From an uncultured Muribaculaceae bacterium (GTDB taxonomy: Bacteria; Bacteroidota; Bacteroidia; Bacteroidales; Muribaculaceae): a stretch of 64,000 nucleotides of DNA. The notes under the pieces were generated by a model that ran no database searches, was not told the DNA's origin, and saw nothing but the letters and a program-made list of their open reading frames with translations. The stretch is from positions 256,874 to 320,873 of the forward strand of contig CAKUQQ010000001.1 of the NCBI GenBank assembly GCA_934675575.1, given 5' to 3'. This document shows, one piece after another, positions 37,385 through 45,427 of this stretch. The position numbers and the translations under genes were made by a program. Position 1 is the first letter of the stretch, and each line of letters begins with the position of its first letter.

Positions 37385-38635
37385 TTAATTGCTGGCGCGT
37401 GTTTGTCCGTCGCCCTCAATAATGTATTTGTAGGTGGTGATTTCTGGCAGTCCCATGGGGCCTCTGGCGTGAAGTTTCTGGGTGCTTATGCCTATTTCTG
37501 CGCCAAAACCAAATTGACCGCCGTCGGTGAACGACGTGGGCAGGTTGGTATATACACACGCGGCATCAACCTCTTTCACAAACCTGTGCTTGGCTTCTTC
37601 ATCTTCGGCTATTATGCTCTCGCTGTGTCCCGAAGAATAGCGCGCTATGTGGGCTAAGGCTTCGTCAATGCCGCTCACCACCTTCACCGACAGCTTGTAG
37701 TCTTTCCATTCGCAACCCCAGTCGTCGGGCGTGGCGTGAAGCAATGGTTGGGCATAGTGACCGTCGAGTGCGGCGTATGCCGCGTCGTCGGCATAGATTG
37801 TGACATTTTTATCGGCAAGCGGAGCTACAAGCTCGGCAAGCTGTGGCAAGCGCGAACTGTCAACAAGCAGGCAGTCGAGCGCATTGCACACACTCACGCG
37901 TCGGGTCTTGGCGTTGAGCACTATGGCCTTGCCTTTGTGCAGGTCGCCCGATGTGTGGAAATAAGCATGGCAAATTCCGGCTCCGGTCTCAATCACCGGC
38001 ACTTGTGAGTTCTTGCGCACAAAGTCAATCAAGCCGCGTCCGCCACGCGGAATTATCAAGTCAACGAGTCCCACGGCATTCAAGAGTTGGGCTGTGGCCT
38101 CGTGTTCCATAGGGAGCAGTGTGGCAATTGCCGTGTCAAGTCCTTCGGCTTCAAGCACTCTGGCAATGGTGGCTGTGATGGCAACATTGGAGTGAAAAGC
38201 GTCTTTGCCGCCTTTCATCACCACGGCGCTGCCGGCTTTTAGACTGAGTGCAAACACGTCGAACGTGACGTTTGGCCGAGCCTCATAAATCACGCCTATC
38301 ACGCCAAACGGAACGCTCACTTTGGTTATCTTCATGCCGTTTGGGCGCGTCCACTGTGCAAGGGTCTTGTTGAGGGGTGAAGGCAGAGCGGCCACGTCTT
38401 CCAAGCTCTTGGCGATGTCGGCAAGTCTTTCGGGGGTGAGCCGCAGCCTGTCGCGCATGGGGTTGTCCTCGTCCATTGCTGCAAGGTCGGCGGCGTTGGC
38501 TTGGAGTATTGTGGTGGTGTCTTCTATTGTAGCTTTTGCCAAGTGGCGCAGCACGCGGTTTATGGTGTCGTCGTCAACCAGGTTGAGAGAGCGTGATGCG
38601 TGGCGGGCGCGTTCCAAAACAGTGGTTATGTCCAT
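37385..38635 (-). CDS. proA: Gamma-glutamyl phosphate reductase
   Basis: 416 residues from the ATG at 38635 (MDITTV). Aldehyde-dehydrogenase fold with VPFGVIGVIYEARPNVT, GSAVVMKGGKDA, IPRGGRGLIDFV, the catalytic cysteine in RRVSVCNALDCLL, and the C-terminal GPMGLPEITTYKYI. It reduces gamma-glutamyl phosphate to the semialdehyde in proline synthesis. Its partner proB is on the same strand but about 10 kb upstream, with the accessory island between. A TATTTTTG box at 38692-38685 could provide a private promoter. Confidence 0.97.
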   Translation of the reverse strand: MDITTVLERARHASRSLNLVDDDTINRVLRHLAKATIEDTTTILQANAADLAAMDEDNPMRDRLRLTPERLADIAKSLEDVAALPSPLNKTLAQWTRPNGMKITKVSVPFGVIGVIYEARPNVTFDVFALSLKAGSAVVMKGGKDAFHSNVAITATIARVLEAEGLDTAIATLLPMEHEATAQLLNAVGLVDLIIPRGGRGLIDFVRKNSQVPVIETGAGICHAYFHTSGDLHKGKAIVLNAKTRRVSVCNALDCLLVDSSRLPQLAELVAPLADKNVTIYADDAAYAALDGHYAQPLLHATPDDWGCEWKDYKLSVKVVSGIDEALAHIARYSSGHSESIIAEDEEAKHRFVKEVDAACVYTNLPTSFTDGGQFGFGAEIGISTQKLHARGPMGLPEITTYKYIIEGDGQTRASN

Positions 38636-38736
38636 ATCACTAAATGTTGAGAGTCTGTTTGTCTGAATTCTTGTTTTAATGCCACAAAAATACAAACAAA
38701 CTTGCTATTAGCGCGCACCATTGTGCCGCAAAGCTG

Positions 38737-38878
38737 TTAATGGCCCATGCGTGATGTGTCAACGGCTTTGACTGTCTTTTCTTTATATTCACCAAACTTG
38801 TAGATGACGGCAAACGTTCCAGACACCCACTCAGGCATAGTGGTTAGGTGAAAATCCTGGCTGCCGCCCACAGAGTGT
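38737..38878 (-). pseudogene. 3'-end fragment of a TonB-receptor-like gene (duplicate of the one ending at 40956)
   Basis: The fragment encodes about 46 C-terminal residues plus a stop and is nearly identical to 40956-41098. Differences are mostly silent or conservative, and the stop is TAA instead of TGA. Homology ends abruptly at 38878 and the following 34 bases instead resemble 43153-43186, the region between the intact receptor and the broken AAA gene. So this is what remains after an internal deletion of a second receptor copy. No start codon or promoter of its own. Confidence 0.9.
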
Positions 38879-38917
38879 GAAAAATGAGACAATTATGTGG
38901 CTTTGTGCGGAAAAAGT

Positions 38918-38929
38918 GGCAATATTGCC
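38918..38929. promoter_or_regulatory. 12-bp perfect palindrome upstream of the AAA ATPase
   Basis: GGCAATATTGCC lies 24 nt upstream of the ATG at 38954. It could be an operator or simply chance; no equivalent is seen near the broken ATPase copy. Confidence 0.3.
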
Positions 38930-38953
38930 AAAAAATCCGCGTAAAAAGAAACT

Positions 38954-40207
38954 ATGCAAATAAAAAGAGAATTTTATTTACAACAACTTATAGATGGCAA
39001 ACAAAACGGACTGGTGAAGATTGTGACTGGCATCAGACGCTGTGGTAAGTCGTTTCTTCTTTTCAAATTATTCAGGCAATATTTGCTTAAATCAGGAGTT
39101 GATTCAGACCACATAATACAGATAGCTCTCGATGACATTGAAAATGCGGATTTACGTGAACCTCTCACGTTGTATAAATGTATTAAGGCAAAAATGACAG
39201 ATGGTGAGTTATACTATATTCTGTTGGACGAAGTGCAGCTTGTTTCGCGATTTGAGGAAGTTTTGAATAGCTTACTGCGTATAGATAATGCCGATGTCTA
39301 TGTAACAGGAAGTAACTCAAAATTCTTGTCAAGTGACATTATCACGGAATTTCGTGGCCGAGGTGACGAGATACGTCTTTATCCTCTTTCTCTCCCTGAG
39401 TATTGTGAGGGTATAGGCTTGTCTCCCGCTGAAGCATGGAAAGACTACTATACTTATGGAGGACTGCCACACATATTGTCGCTCGGAACAGAGAAAAAGA
39501 AAATTGATTACTTAAACAAATTGTTTGAAAGTGTTTATCTAATAGACATTTTGGAGCGTCAGCGTATCAAAAACAAGGCTGAATTTGAAGAACTTGTCAA
39601 AATTATCGCCTCAGGAATAGGAGCACCTACAAATCCGACGAAATTGGCGAATACGTTTAAGAGGGTGAAGAAAAAGAACATCGATTCTGTGACTATTGAC
39701 CATTATCTTGGATATATGCAAGATGCGTTCTTAATAGAAAAGGCAGAGCGGTACAATGTCAAAGGTAAAAAATATATTGGTAGCCTTGCCAAGTATTATT
39801 TCACCGATCTTGGATTGCGAAATGCCATATTAGGTTTACGCCAACAAGAAGAAACGCACATAATGGAGAATATTATCTACAATGAGTTATGCCGCAGAGG
39901 TTGTAAAGTAGATGTGGGTATGGTAGAACAGCGTGTTGTTGACAACGATGGTAAGTGGCAACGCAAGCAGCTTGAAGTAGATTTCGTTGTGAATGAGGGT
40001 AATCAAAGATATTATATTCAGTCTGCGTTAGCTTTGTCCGATGAAGATAAACGAAAACAAGAAATGGGGTCATTACTTCGTATTAACGATTCGTTCAAGA
40101 AAATAATCATTGTAAAAGAAGACATAAAACCGTGGTGTGATGATAATGGTATTCTTACAATGGGATTATTGGATTTCTTGATGAATCCTAATAGCCTTAG
40201 GCAATAA
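38954..40207 (+). CDS. AAA_14/DUF4143 family ATPase
   Basis: 417 residues, full length. Walker A GIRRCGKS (about residue 26), Walker B YYILLDEVQ (about 90), sensor-like VYVTGSNS, and a C-terminal DUF4143 domain with a nuclease-like D-x-n-ExK motif region (KQLEVDFVVN...YYIQ). The family is widespread, often in many copies per Bacteroidetes genome, and its function is not established; toxin/antitoxin-like or mobile roles have been suggested. The gene is visibly more AT-rich than its neighbours and opposite in direction to everything around it, which suggests transfer. It occupies the same position as the broken ATPase at 43208-44265 in the other copy of the duplicated unit, but inverted. Confidence 0.92.
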   Translation: MQIKREFYLQQLIDGKQNGLVKIVTGIRRCGKSFLLFKLFRQYLLKSGVDSDHIIQIALDDIENADLREPLTLYKCIKAKMTDGELYYILLDEVQLVSRFEEVLNSLLRIDNADVYVTGSNSKFLSSDIITEFRGRGDEIRLYPLSLPEYCEGIGLSPAEAWKDYYTYGGLPHILSLGTEKKKIDYLNKLFESVYLIDILERQRIKNKAEFEELVKIIASGIGAPTNPTKLANTFKRVKKKNIDSVTIDHYLGYMQDAFLIEKAERYNVKGKKYIGSLAKYYFTDLGLRNAILGLRQQEETHIMENIIYNELCRRGCKVDVGMVEQRVVDNDGKWQRKQLEVDFVVNEGNQRYYIQSALALSDEDKRKQEMGSLLRINDSFKKIIIVKEDIKPWCDDNGILTMGLLDFLMNPNSLRQ

Positions 40208-40230
40208 GCATATTATTTTATTATCGCATG

Positions 40231-40861
40231 TTGGGTAGTGTGGAGATAGCCTCCAGCAGCGAGTAGGTGTCAACCACCGACTCCAATGACTGGCAACAGG
40301 CTTTCTTGCAGCGCCCCTCCACTGCATCAACGAAGTTTTTTATCTCACTGAAATACCCTTGTGTGAAAATCTGGTTGTTTTGCACTATAGTGGCAAATTT
40401 TTTCCAGCGGCACACCCATCAGGGTTTGCTGCTTGCTTTGAAATGTAAGGTGTTCCATTTGCGTCATGTGATATGAGCCTTTACTGGTGTTAACCGTGAG
40501 AGCTTAGGTGGCAGTGCTCCATGAGTATGCTGTGGATAGCTCAATTACTCCGGTGGCATATTTGTGTTTAAGAATTAGCATGATTGTGTGGTCATTGACG
40601 CTTTCCGCACACTTGACCTCAGCTTTGCCAAACAAGAATGTTACACAATCCAGGGGGTGAATAAACAGGTCAAGCAGCGCGTTGCCTTCGGGATATGCAC
40701 CTGTGAGGTACTTCTTGTTGTAGGTGACAGGGCTGTCTCCGTTTTTCTTCAATTCTTATTTGTGGATATGCGATGCTTGCATACCCCAGTAGCATATATG
40801 GTTGTCCATCATGTATCAAATGCGAACTTTCATCACAATAGATGTTAAATGTCTTGTTCAT
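40231..40861 (-). pseudogene. Chimeric remnant: DUF3800 N-terminus joined to a decayed Gfo/Idh/MocA gene
   Basis: From 40861 the minus strand starts MNKTFNIYCDESSH...YMLLGYAS, the N-terminus of a DUF3800 protein (about 35 residues). At about 40758 it switches to sequence matching the 3' part of the intact oxidoreductase (44375-45427), in a different frame. The oxidoreductase portion has a nonsense change (GAA to TAA at 40506-40504) and a 47-bp deletion near 40398. It cannot make a working enzyme. A good promoter at 40900-40932 remains upstream, so a short peptide of 63 residues may still be made. Confidence 0.9.
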
Positions 40862-40899
40862 ATTGCAGCCATTACTCTGATTGCTTAAATAATTATTGG

Positions 40900-40932
40900 C
40901 AAAGATAATAATTCATTTTAACAATTAGCAAA
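40900..40932 (-). promoter_or_regulatory. Promoter of the DUF3800 remnant
   Basis: Minus strand TTTG (40932-40929), 21-nt spacer, TATCTTTG (40907-40900). It is intact although the gene behind it is broken. Confidence 0.6.
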
Positions 40933-40955
40933 GGTATAATATGGTGGGTCGTATT

Positions 40956-43037
40956 TCAATGGCCCATGCGTGATGTGTCAACGGCTTTGACCGTCTTTTC
41001 TTTATATCCGCCAAACTTGTAGATGACGGCAAACGTTCCCGACACCCACCCAGGCATAGTGGTTAGGTGAAAATCCTGGCTGCCGCCCACAGAGCGTGAT
41101 TTGAATTTTGTGTTCAACAGATTGTTGCCTTTGATGCGAATACCCCACGCTCCGTCGTGCGATGTCCATTGCAACGTGGCATTCAAGAGGAACACAGGGT
41201 TAATGTCATAAACTCCTTGTATGGCCTTTGATTGGAAGAAAGGGTTGACGATTAGGCGCAAGTCTTGTGTTCTGCAGAGTTTCATCGACGCAGTGCCGCC
41301 CAATGTGGCAGTTATCTTTTGGCGGTCAAAGGGTAGGTCAAAGAAATCGCTGCTTTTGTCGTGGCGATAAGTCCCCACGGCATAAACATTTCCGTTGAGC
41401 CATTTTCCTGCATGGAACATGGCTGAAACTTGCAGACCAAAGTTGCGGTTGTAGTCATAGTTGATTTCTTGAAATATTACAGCCAATCTGTCTGACGGTT
41501 GATAAGGCAACTGTCCGGCATAGTTGGGCTTGAGGCTTGCAAAGGCCATTAATGTGTAGCGTTGCCTAAACTGCCACATGAGATTTATGTTGTAGTACGA
41601 ATATGGCTTCAAATTAGGGCTTCCCCATATTTCTCTGTAAGTTGAGGAATAGAAAATGCCGCTCATTGTTGCCCAATAGCTTGGAAATTCGGAATTTGAG
41701 TTAAATGATAGGTTAAGTATGTTGTTGGTGTTGATTTTCCAGATAGTGTTTAGTGTTGGATAGCAACGCCACTCATTCCATTTTGGTGTGTGATACTGCT
41801 CGGCAGCCATCGAAGCCTCAAGGCTTATTGCTTTTGTGAATTGTTTACTGAATCCAGCATATAAGTTCCAAATCCGTTCCGAGACATTCACGTTGCTTGA
41901 TGCGTCAGGAAGTTCATTGCCTTGCTTGTCGAGAGTGGTTTGGTAACTGTCGTTTCTTGAAAACTGGGCTTTCACACCGTATGACAACCCCCAACCATGC
42001 TTGAGGTAATGGCTTTGGTCGGCAGCAAACAGCCATTTGTTGATGGTTTGGCGGCTGTTTGTTGTCAAATCGCGCTCGGTGTCATACAATGTGCCGTCAA
42101 GGCGCTGTCGCTGGGGATTGCGGTAATAGGTGTAAGAACCGCTTAGTTGCAGACCGAAAGGCAATGTGTAGTTTACATCTGCATTGTGTAGATACACAGT
42201 GTTGTTTGTGTGTTGCACCGATGTGCCGGAACCATAAGAACGCAAGTCTGAATTGCTGTCGCTCCATTTGCCTGTGTATGCAGCACTAAGGCGATGATTC
42301 TTGGCAAAAGCATAGTTCAGACCAAGTCGGTAGTCGTGTCCTTTGCGTAAAGATTTTTGATTGGTTGACTCAACGTATGTCAGGTGTTCGTTTTCAATAA
42401 ATTGGTTGGCATTGGTGGCGGTGTATGTGTATGAATGGCCGTCGTAGAACGAGTATTGTGCGTCCATTCCTAACTTGCCATGCTGCACATCTACATAACC
42501 TTTGGCCACGCCCAGTCCATATTTGCTTTGTTCCCAAGCACCTACGAGCTGACCTGAAACTTGGTTCGTTCCAGAGTTGTCTTTTGTCACAATGTTGATT
42601 GCCATGCCGCGCACATGGAGTCGTGCCGGTGCGGAAAGCATTACTTTGGCTTTGGCCAGCTGTGCTGCCGGCATTGCTTTGAGCCGGTCGGCAATTTGGT
42701 CGTTGGAGAGTGTGGTAGCTTGACCGTTTATTATAAGAGTCACCTCATTGCCAGAAAACTTAATGCTGCCATCGGCATCACTTACGCCAGGTATTCGAGT
42801 CAGTGCTTCGTATGCGTTGTCGGCAGGCAATTGTTTCAAAAGCAAGGGCATGTTATACGACAGCATGCCGCGTTCTGCTTTAACGATGGGACGTGAACCT
42901 TTGACCATGATTTCTGGCAATTCGTGCATCATGTTTTCCATGGAGAGAGAGTCTGTTTGACTTGTGGGTTGGGCATTGCTTGTTGTGACTGCGCATAGCA
43001 AGACTGCGGACATAAATAGCCTATATTTCATTAACAT
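40956..43037 (-). CDS. TonB-dependent-receptor-like outer membrane protein
   Basis: 693 residues. The signal peptide ends TTSNAQ. There is no carboxypeptidase-like N-terminal domain. A plug-like region (about 40-155: PEIMVKGSRPIVK, TLIINGQATTL) precedes a 22-strand-type barrel rich in aromatic alternation (YSFYDGHSYTYT, YYRNPQRQR). The C-terminus continues past the expected final aromatic strand (FAVIYKFG) by about 17 polar residues. This type is usually called 'outer membrane beta-barrel family protein'. The substrate is unknown. The promoter carries a G tract (43060-43101) that could make expression switchable. A duplicate of the last 46 codons lies at 38737-38878. It is downstream of the radical SAM/oxidoreductase pair in the island. 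Confidence 0.87.
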   Translation of the reverse strand: MLMKYRLFMSAVLLCAVTTSNAQPTSQTDSLSMENMMHELPEIMVKGSRPIVKAERGMLSYNMPLLLKQLPADNAYEALTRIPGVSDADGSIKFSGNEVTLIINGQATTLSNDQIADRLKAMPAAQLAKAKVMLSAPARLHVRGMAINIVTKDNSGTNQVSGQLVGAWEQSKYGLGVAKGYVDVQHGKLGMDAQYSFYDGHSYTYTATNANQFIENEHLTYVESTNQKSLRKGHDYRLGLNYAFAKNHRLSAAYTGKWSDSNSDLRSYGSGTSVQHTNNTVYLHNADVNYTLPFGLQLSGSYTYYRNPQRQRLDGTLYDTERDLTTNSRQTINKWLFAADQSHYLKHGWGLSYGVKAQFSRNDSYQTTLDKQGNELPDASSNVNVSERIWNLYAGFSKQFTKAISLEASMAAEQYHTPKWNEWRCYPTLNTIWKINTNNILNLSFNSNSEFPSYWATMSGIFYSSTYREIWGSPNLKPYSYYNINLMWQFRQRYTLMAFASLKPNYAGQLPYQPSDRLAVIFQEINYDYNRNFGLQVSAMFHAGKWLNGNVYAVGTYRHDKSSDFFDLPFDRQKITATLGGTASMKLCRTQDLRLIVNPFFQSKAIQGVYDINPVFLLNATLQWTSHDGAWGIRIKGNNLLNTKFKSRSVGGSQDFHLTTMPGWVSGTFAVIYKFGGYKEKTVKAVDTSRMGH

Positions 43038-43059
43038 TTGCGCTTGTTTTTATCTTGCA

Positions 43060-43101
43060 CAAAGATACAGAAATGCGCTCCCCCCCCCCCCAAAAAAAAA
43101 A
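43060..43101 (-). promoter_or_regulatory. Receptor promoter containing a G12/T10 homopolymer in the spacer
   Basis: Minus strand: T10 (43101-43092), G12 (43091-43080), 12 further bases, then TATCTTTG (43067-43060). A TTTG -33 element is created at the T/G junction (43094-43091), 23 nt from the -7 box. Gain or loss of G residues would change the -33/-7 spacing, as in slipped-strand phase-variable promoters. Confidence 0.7.
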
Positions 43102-43207
43102 CTTGGAATTAACAAAAATTTAATGATATTTGTGGTAGAGGCGAAAACGTGGAAAATGAGGTTGGTATGTGGCTTTATGCGGAAACCCCAAGTCTCCATT
43201 CTTGTAC

Positions 43208-44265
43208 TTACAGTAAAGGCGTCATATAAAGCGGAAGATAGGTGATGCCGTCCACTACCTTATAGTCGGCGGCATGCAAAACGGTAGGAGTGGTCACATA
43301 TTCTCCAAACTTCTTCATACACTTTGTCAGTGAAGACAACGTGTAGTTTTTGCCTCTTTTTACTTCTATCGGACGGATATTATGATGGGTGGTCACTTTG
43401 TCTTTTTGGAGCAAGAAGTCGATTTCCATACGTTCTTCGGCTTTTTCTGAAGACTTGCTATAGAAAAAAAGCTTGTTACCACTTGCTGTCAACATTTGAG
43501 CCACGATATTCTCAATGAGCATTCCTTCGTTAACCTCCAGTTTTCCAAAGAGTAAATTCTGATAAATCTCTGACGAAACGATACCCTTTTCATCAAAAGA
43601 GTGACTGAGCAACAGGCCAAGCACTTTAATGTAGTACGGTCTTCGTTCATCTTAAGCCCGATGTTTGGCTCTGTTGAGTTGTAGCAAATGTTGACAACTC
43701 TTGCGTCTTTCAACCAAAAGAAAGCATTGTCCCAATCTCGATATTTCGCACCAGGTTTTAGGGCAGATAGCCGGAACTTCTTTTCGTGTTTAGATAGTTG
43801 AGGAGGAATTTGGTCGAATATGGACGCCACCTTGTCGGCAATCTCACTTGCGTAATTGAAAATGTCGTTGCGATAGATTGTCAGAACATCGCGTTTAGCG
43901 GCATCTACAGCATCGAAATCTTTAGTCTCAACATACTTCTTAACTGCTTGTGGCATACCTCCAACTACCATATAGAGACGGAAAGCGTCCATAGCTTGAC
44001 GATGAAAAGCCTGTCCCATCGGTTTTCGCTCTGCATACATTTTCCGTATCAAGTCCATCAGCATGTCGTTACCAGTAGCCCAGAGAAACTCTTCAAAGTC
44101 CATTGGGTACATCTGTATAGGACGCTCTTCTGACGGGAGTACGATGCCTTGCATATTTTTCTTGATGCTTACCAGCGAGCCTGTTTCAATGTAGTCATAT
44201 CGACCATCTGCTACTAAAAACTTGATGGCAGCTCTCTCTTTGATGCACCTTTTTGAGATTTTTAT
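43208..44265 (-). pseudogene. Broken AAA_14/DUF4143 ATPase
   Basis: Reading from about 44265 the minus strand gives the middle of the family (GRYDYIETGSLVSIKKN, LPSEERPIQMYPMDFEEFLWA, YMVVGGMPQAVKKYVE). The frame is lost near 43620-43640 and DUF4143 resumes in another frame (DEKGIVSSEIYQNLLFGKLEVNEG...IDFLL...PIEVKRG) to the stop at 43208. The N-terminal ~90 residues with the Walker A motif are absent. Both lesions make it non-functional. It is a different subtype from the intact ATPase at 38954. Confidence 0.88.
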
Positions 44266-44374
44266 GCAATGGTTTTATTGAGAAATTACTGGCGATGCAA
44301 TAAAATTATGGCTCAATTTGGAATGCACAAAAGGGTAGCAAAGGACTGAAGTGTGATTTTTTGAAGGGTTATGG

Positions 44375-45427
44375 CTAGTGGGGCAGTGTGGAGACGGCCT
44401 CCAGCAGCGAGTAGGTGTCAACCACCGACTCCAATGACTGGCAACAGGCTTTCTTGCAGCCCCCCTCCAATGCATCAACGAAGTTTTTTATCTCACTGAA
44501 ATATCCTTGTGTGAAAATCTGATTGTTTTGCATTATGGGGGCAAAATTGTTTCTGGCAAACAAATCGATTGTGACGTTTGGTCGTGGGCAGATTTTTTCC
44601 AGCGGCACACCCATCAGGGTTTGCTGCTTGCTTTGAAATGTAAGGTGTTCCATTTGCGTCATGTGATATGTGCCTTTACTGGTGTTAACCGTGAGAGCTT
44701 CGGTGGCAGTGCTCCATGAGTATGCTGTGGATAGCTCAATAACTCCAGTGGCATGTTTGTGCTTCAGAATTAGCATGAGTGTGTGGCCATTGACGCTTTC
44801 CGCGCACTTGACCTCGGCTTTGCCAAACAAGAATGTTACGCAATCTAAAGGGTGAATAAACAGGTCGAGCAGTGCGTTGCCTTCGGGATATGCACCTGTT
44901 AGGTACTTCATGTTGTAGGTGACAGGGCTGTTGCCGTTTTTCTTCAATTCTTTTTTGAGTGTTTGTATGGCAGGAGCAACGCGCTTTTGCAGCCCCACTG
45001 CCACAAGAGGCAATCCCGAAGCCCTTCTGGTGGCTATGAGGCGCATTAGTTCATCTTGGCTCTGGCACGGCGGCTTCTCTATAAAAAGGGCTTTGCCGCT
45101 TTTGATTACCTCGCTCGCAATGCTGAAGTGTGCTTGTGGACTTGCACACACAAAGACACCGGTTATCTCATTGTCGCTCACGATGTCGCGCAATGACGTG
45201 GTGGCTATTACGCCTGGGAATGCCGACTCAATCAGCGGTTTTTTGTCGGCACTCTTGCAGCAGATGCGCTTTAGCGGCACATGCAGATAGCTGAGAACCG
45301 GATAAAGATTGCTTGTGCTGTGGCTCCCTATGCCCACAAAGGCATATTTCTTGGAGCAGCGTTGTTGCAACATTTGCTTGCTGCGCAAGTGCTTGTAGCG
45401 GTTGATTAGTAGTTTTAGTTGTTCCAT
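44375..45427 (-). CDS. Gfo/Idh/MocA-family oxidoreductase
   Basis: 350 residues from the ATG at 45427. The N-terminal Rossmann domain (KKYAFVGIGSHS, about residues 26-37) has an atypical dinucleotide loop. FVCASPQAHFSIA and the catalytic-type EKPPCQS motif (family EKP) follow, then YLTGAYPEGNALLDLFIHPLD with the H-x2-D of the active site. Members oxidise or reduce sugars or sugar-like substrates using NAD(P). The gene overlaps the radical SAM gene by one base (TAATG), so the two are translationally coupled and probably act together. A decayed copy of its 3' half is at 40231-40760. Confidence 0.88.
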   Translation of the reverse strand: MEQLKLLINRYKHLRSKQMLQQRCSKKYAFVGIGSHSTSNLYPVLSYLHVPLKRICCKSADKKPLIESAFPGVIATTSLRDIVSDNEITGVFVCASPQAHFSIASEVIKSGKALFIEKPPCQSQDELMRLIATRRASGLPLVAVGLQKRVAPAIQTLKKELKKNGNSPVTYNMKYLTGAYPEGNALLDLFIHPLDCVTFLFGKAEVKCAESVNGHTLMLILKHKHATGVIELSTAYSWSTATEALTVNTSKGTYHMTQMEHLTFQSKQQTLMGVPLEKICPRPNVTIDLFARNNFAPIMQNNQIFTQGYFSEIKNFVDALEGGCKKACCQSLESVVDTYSLLEAVSTLPH

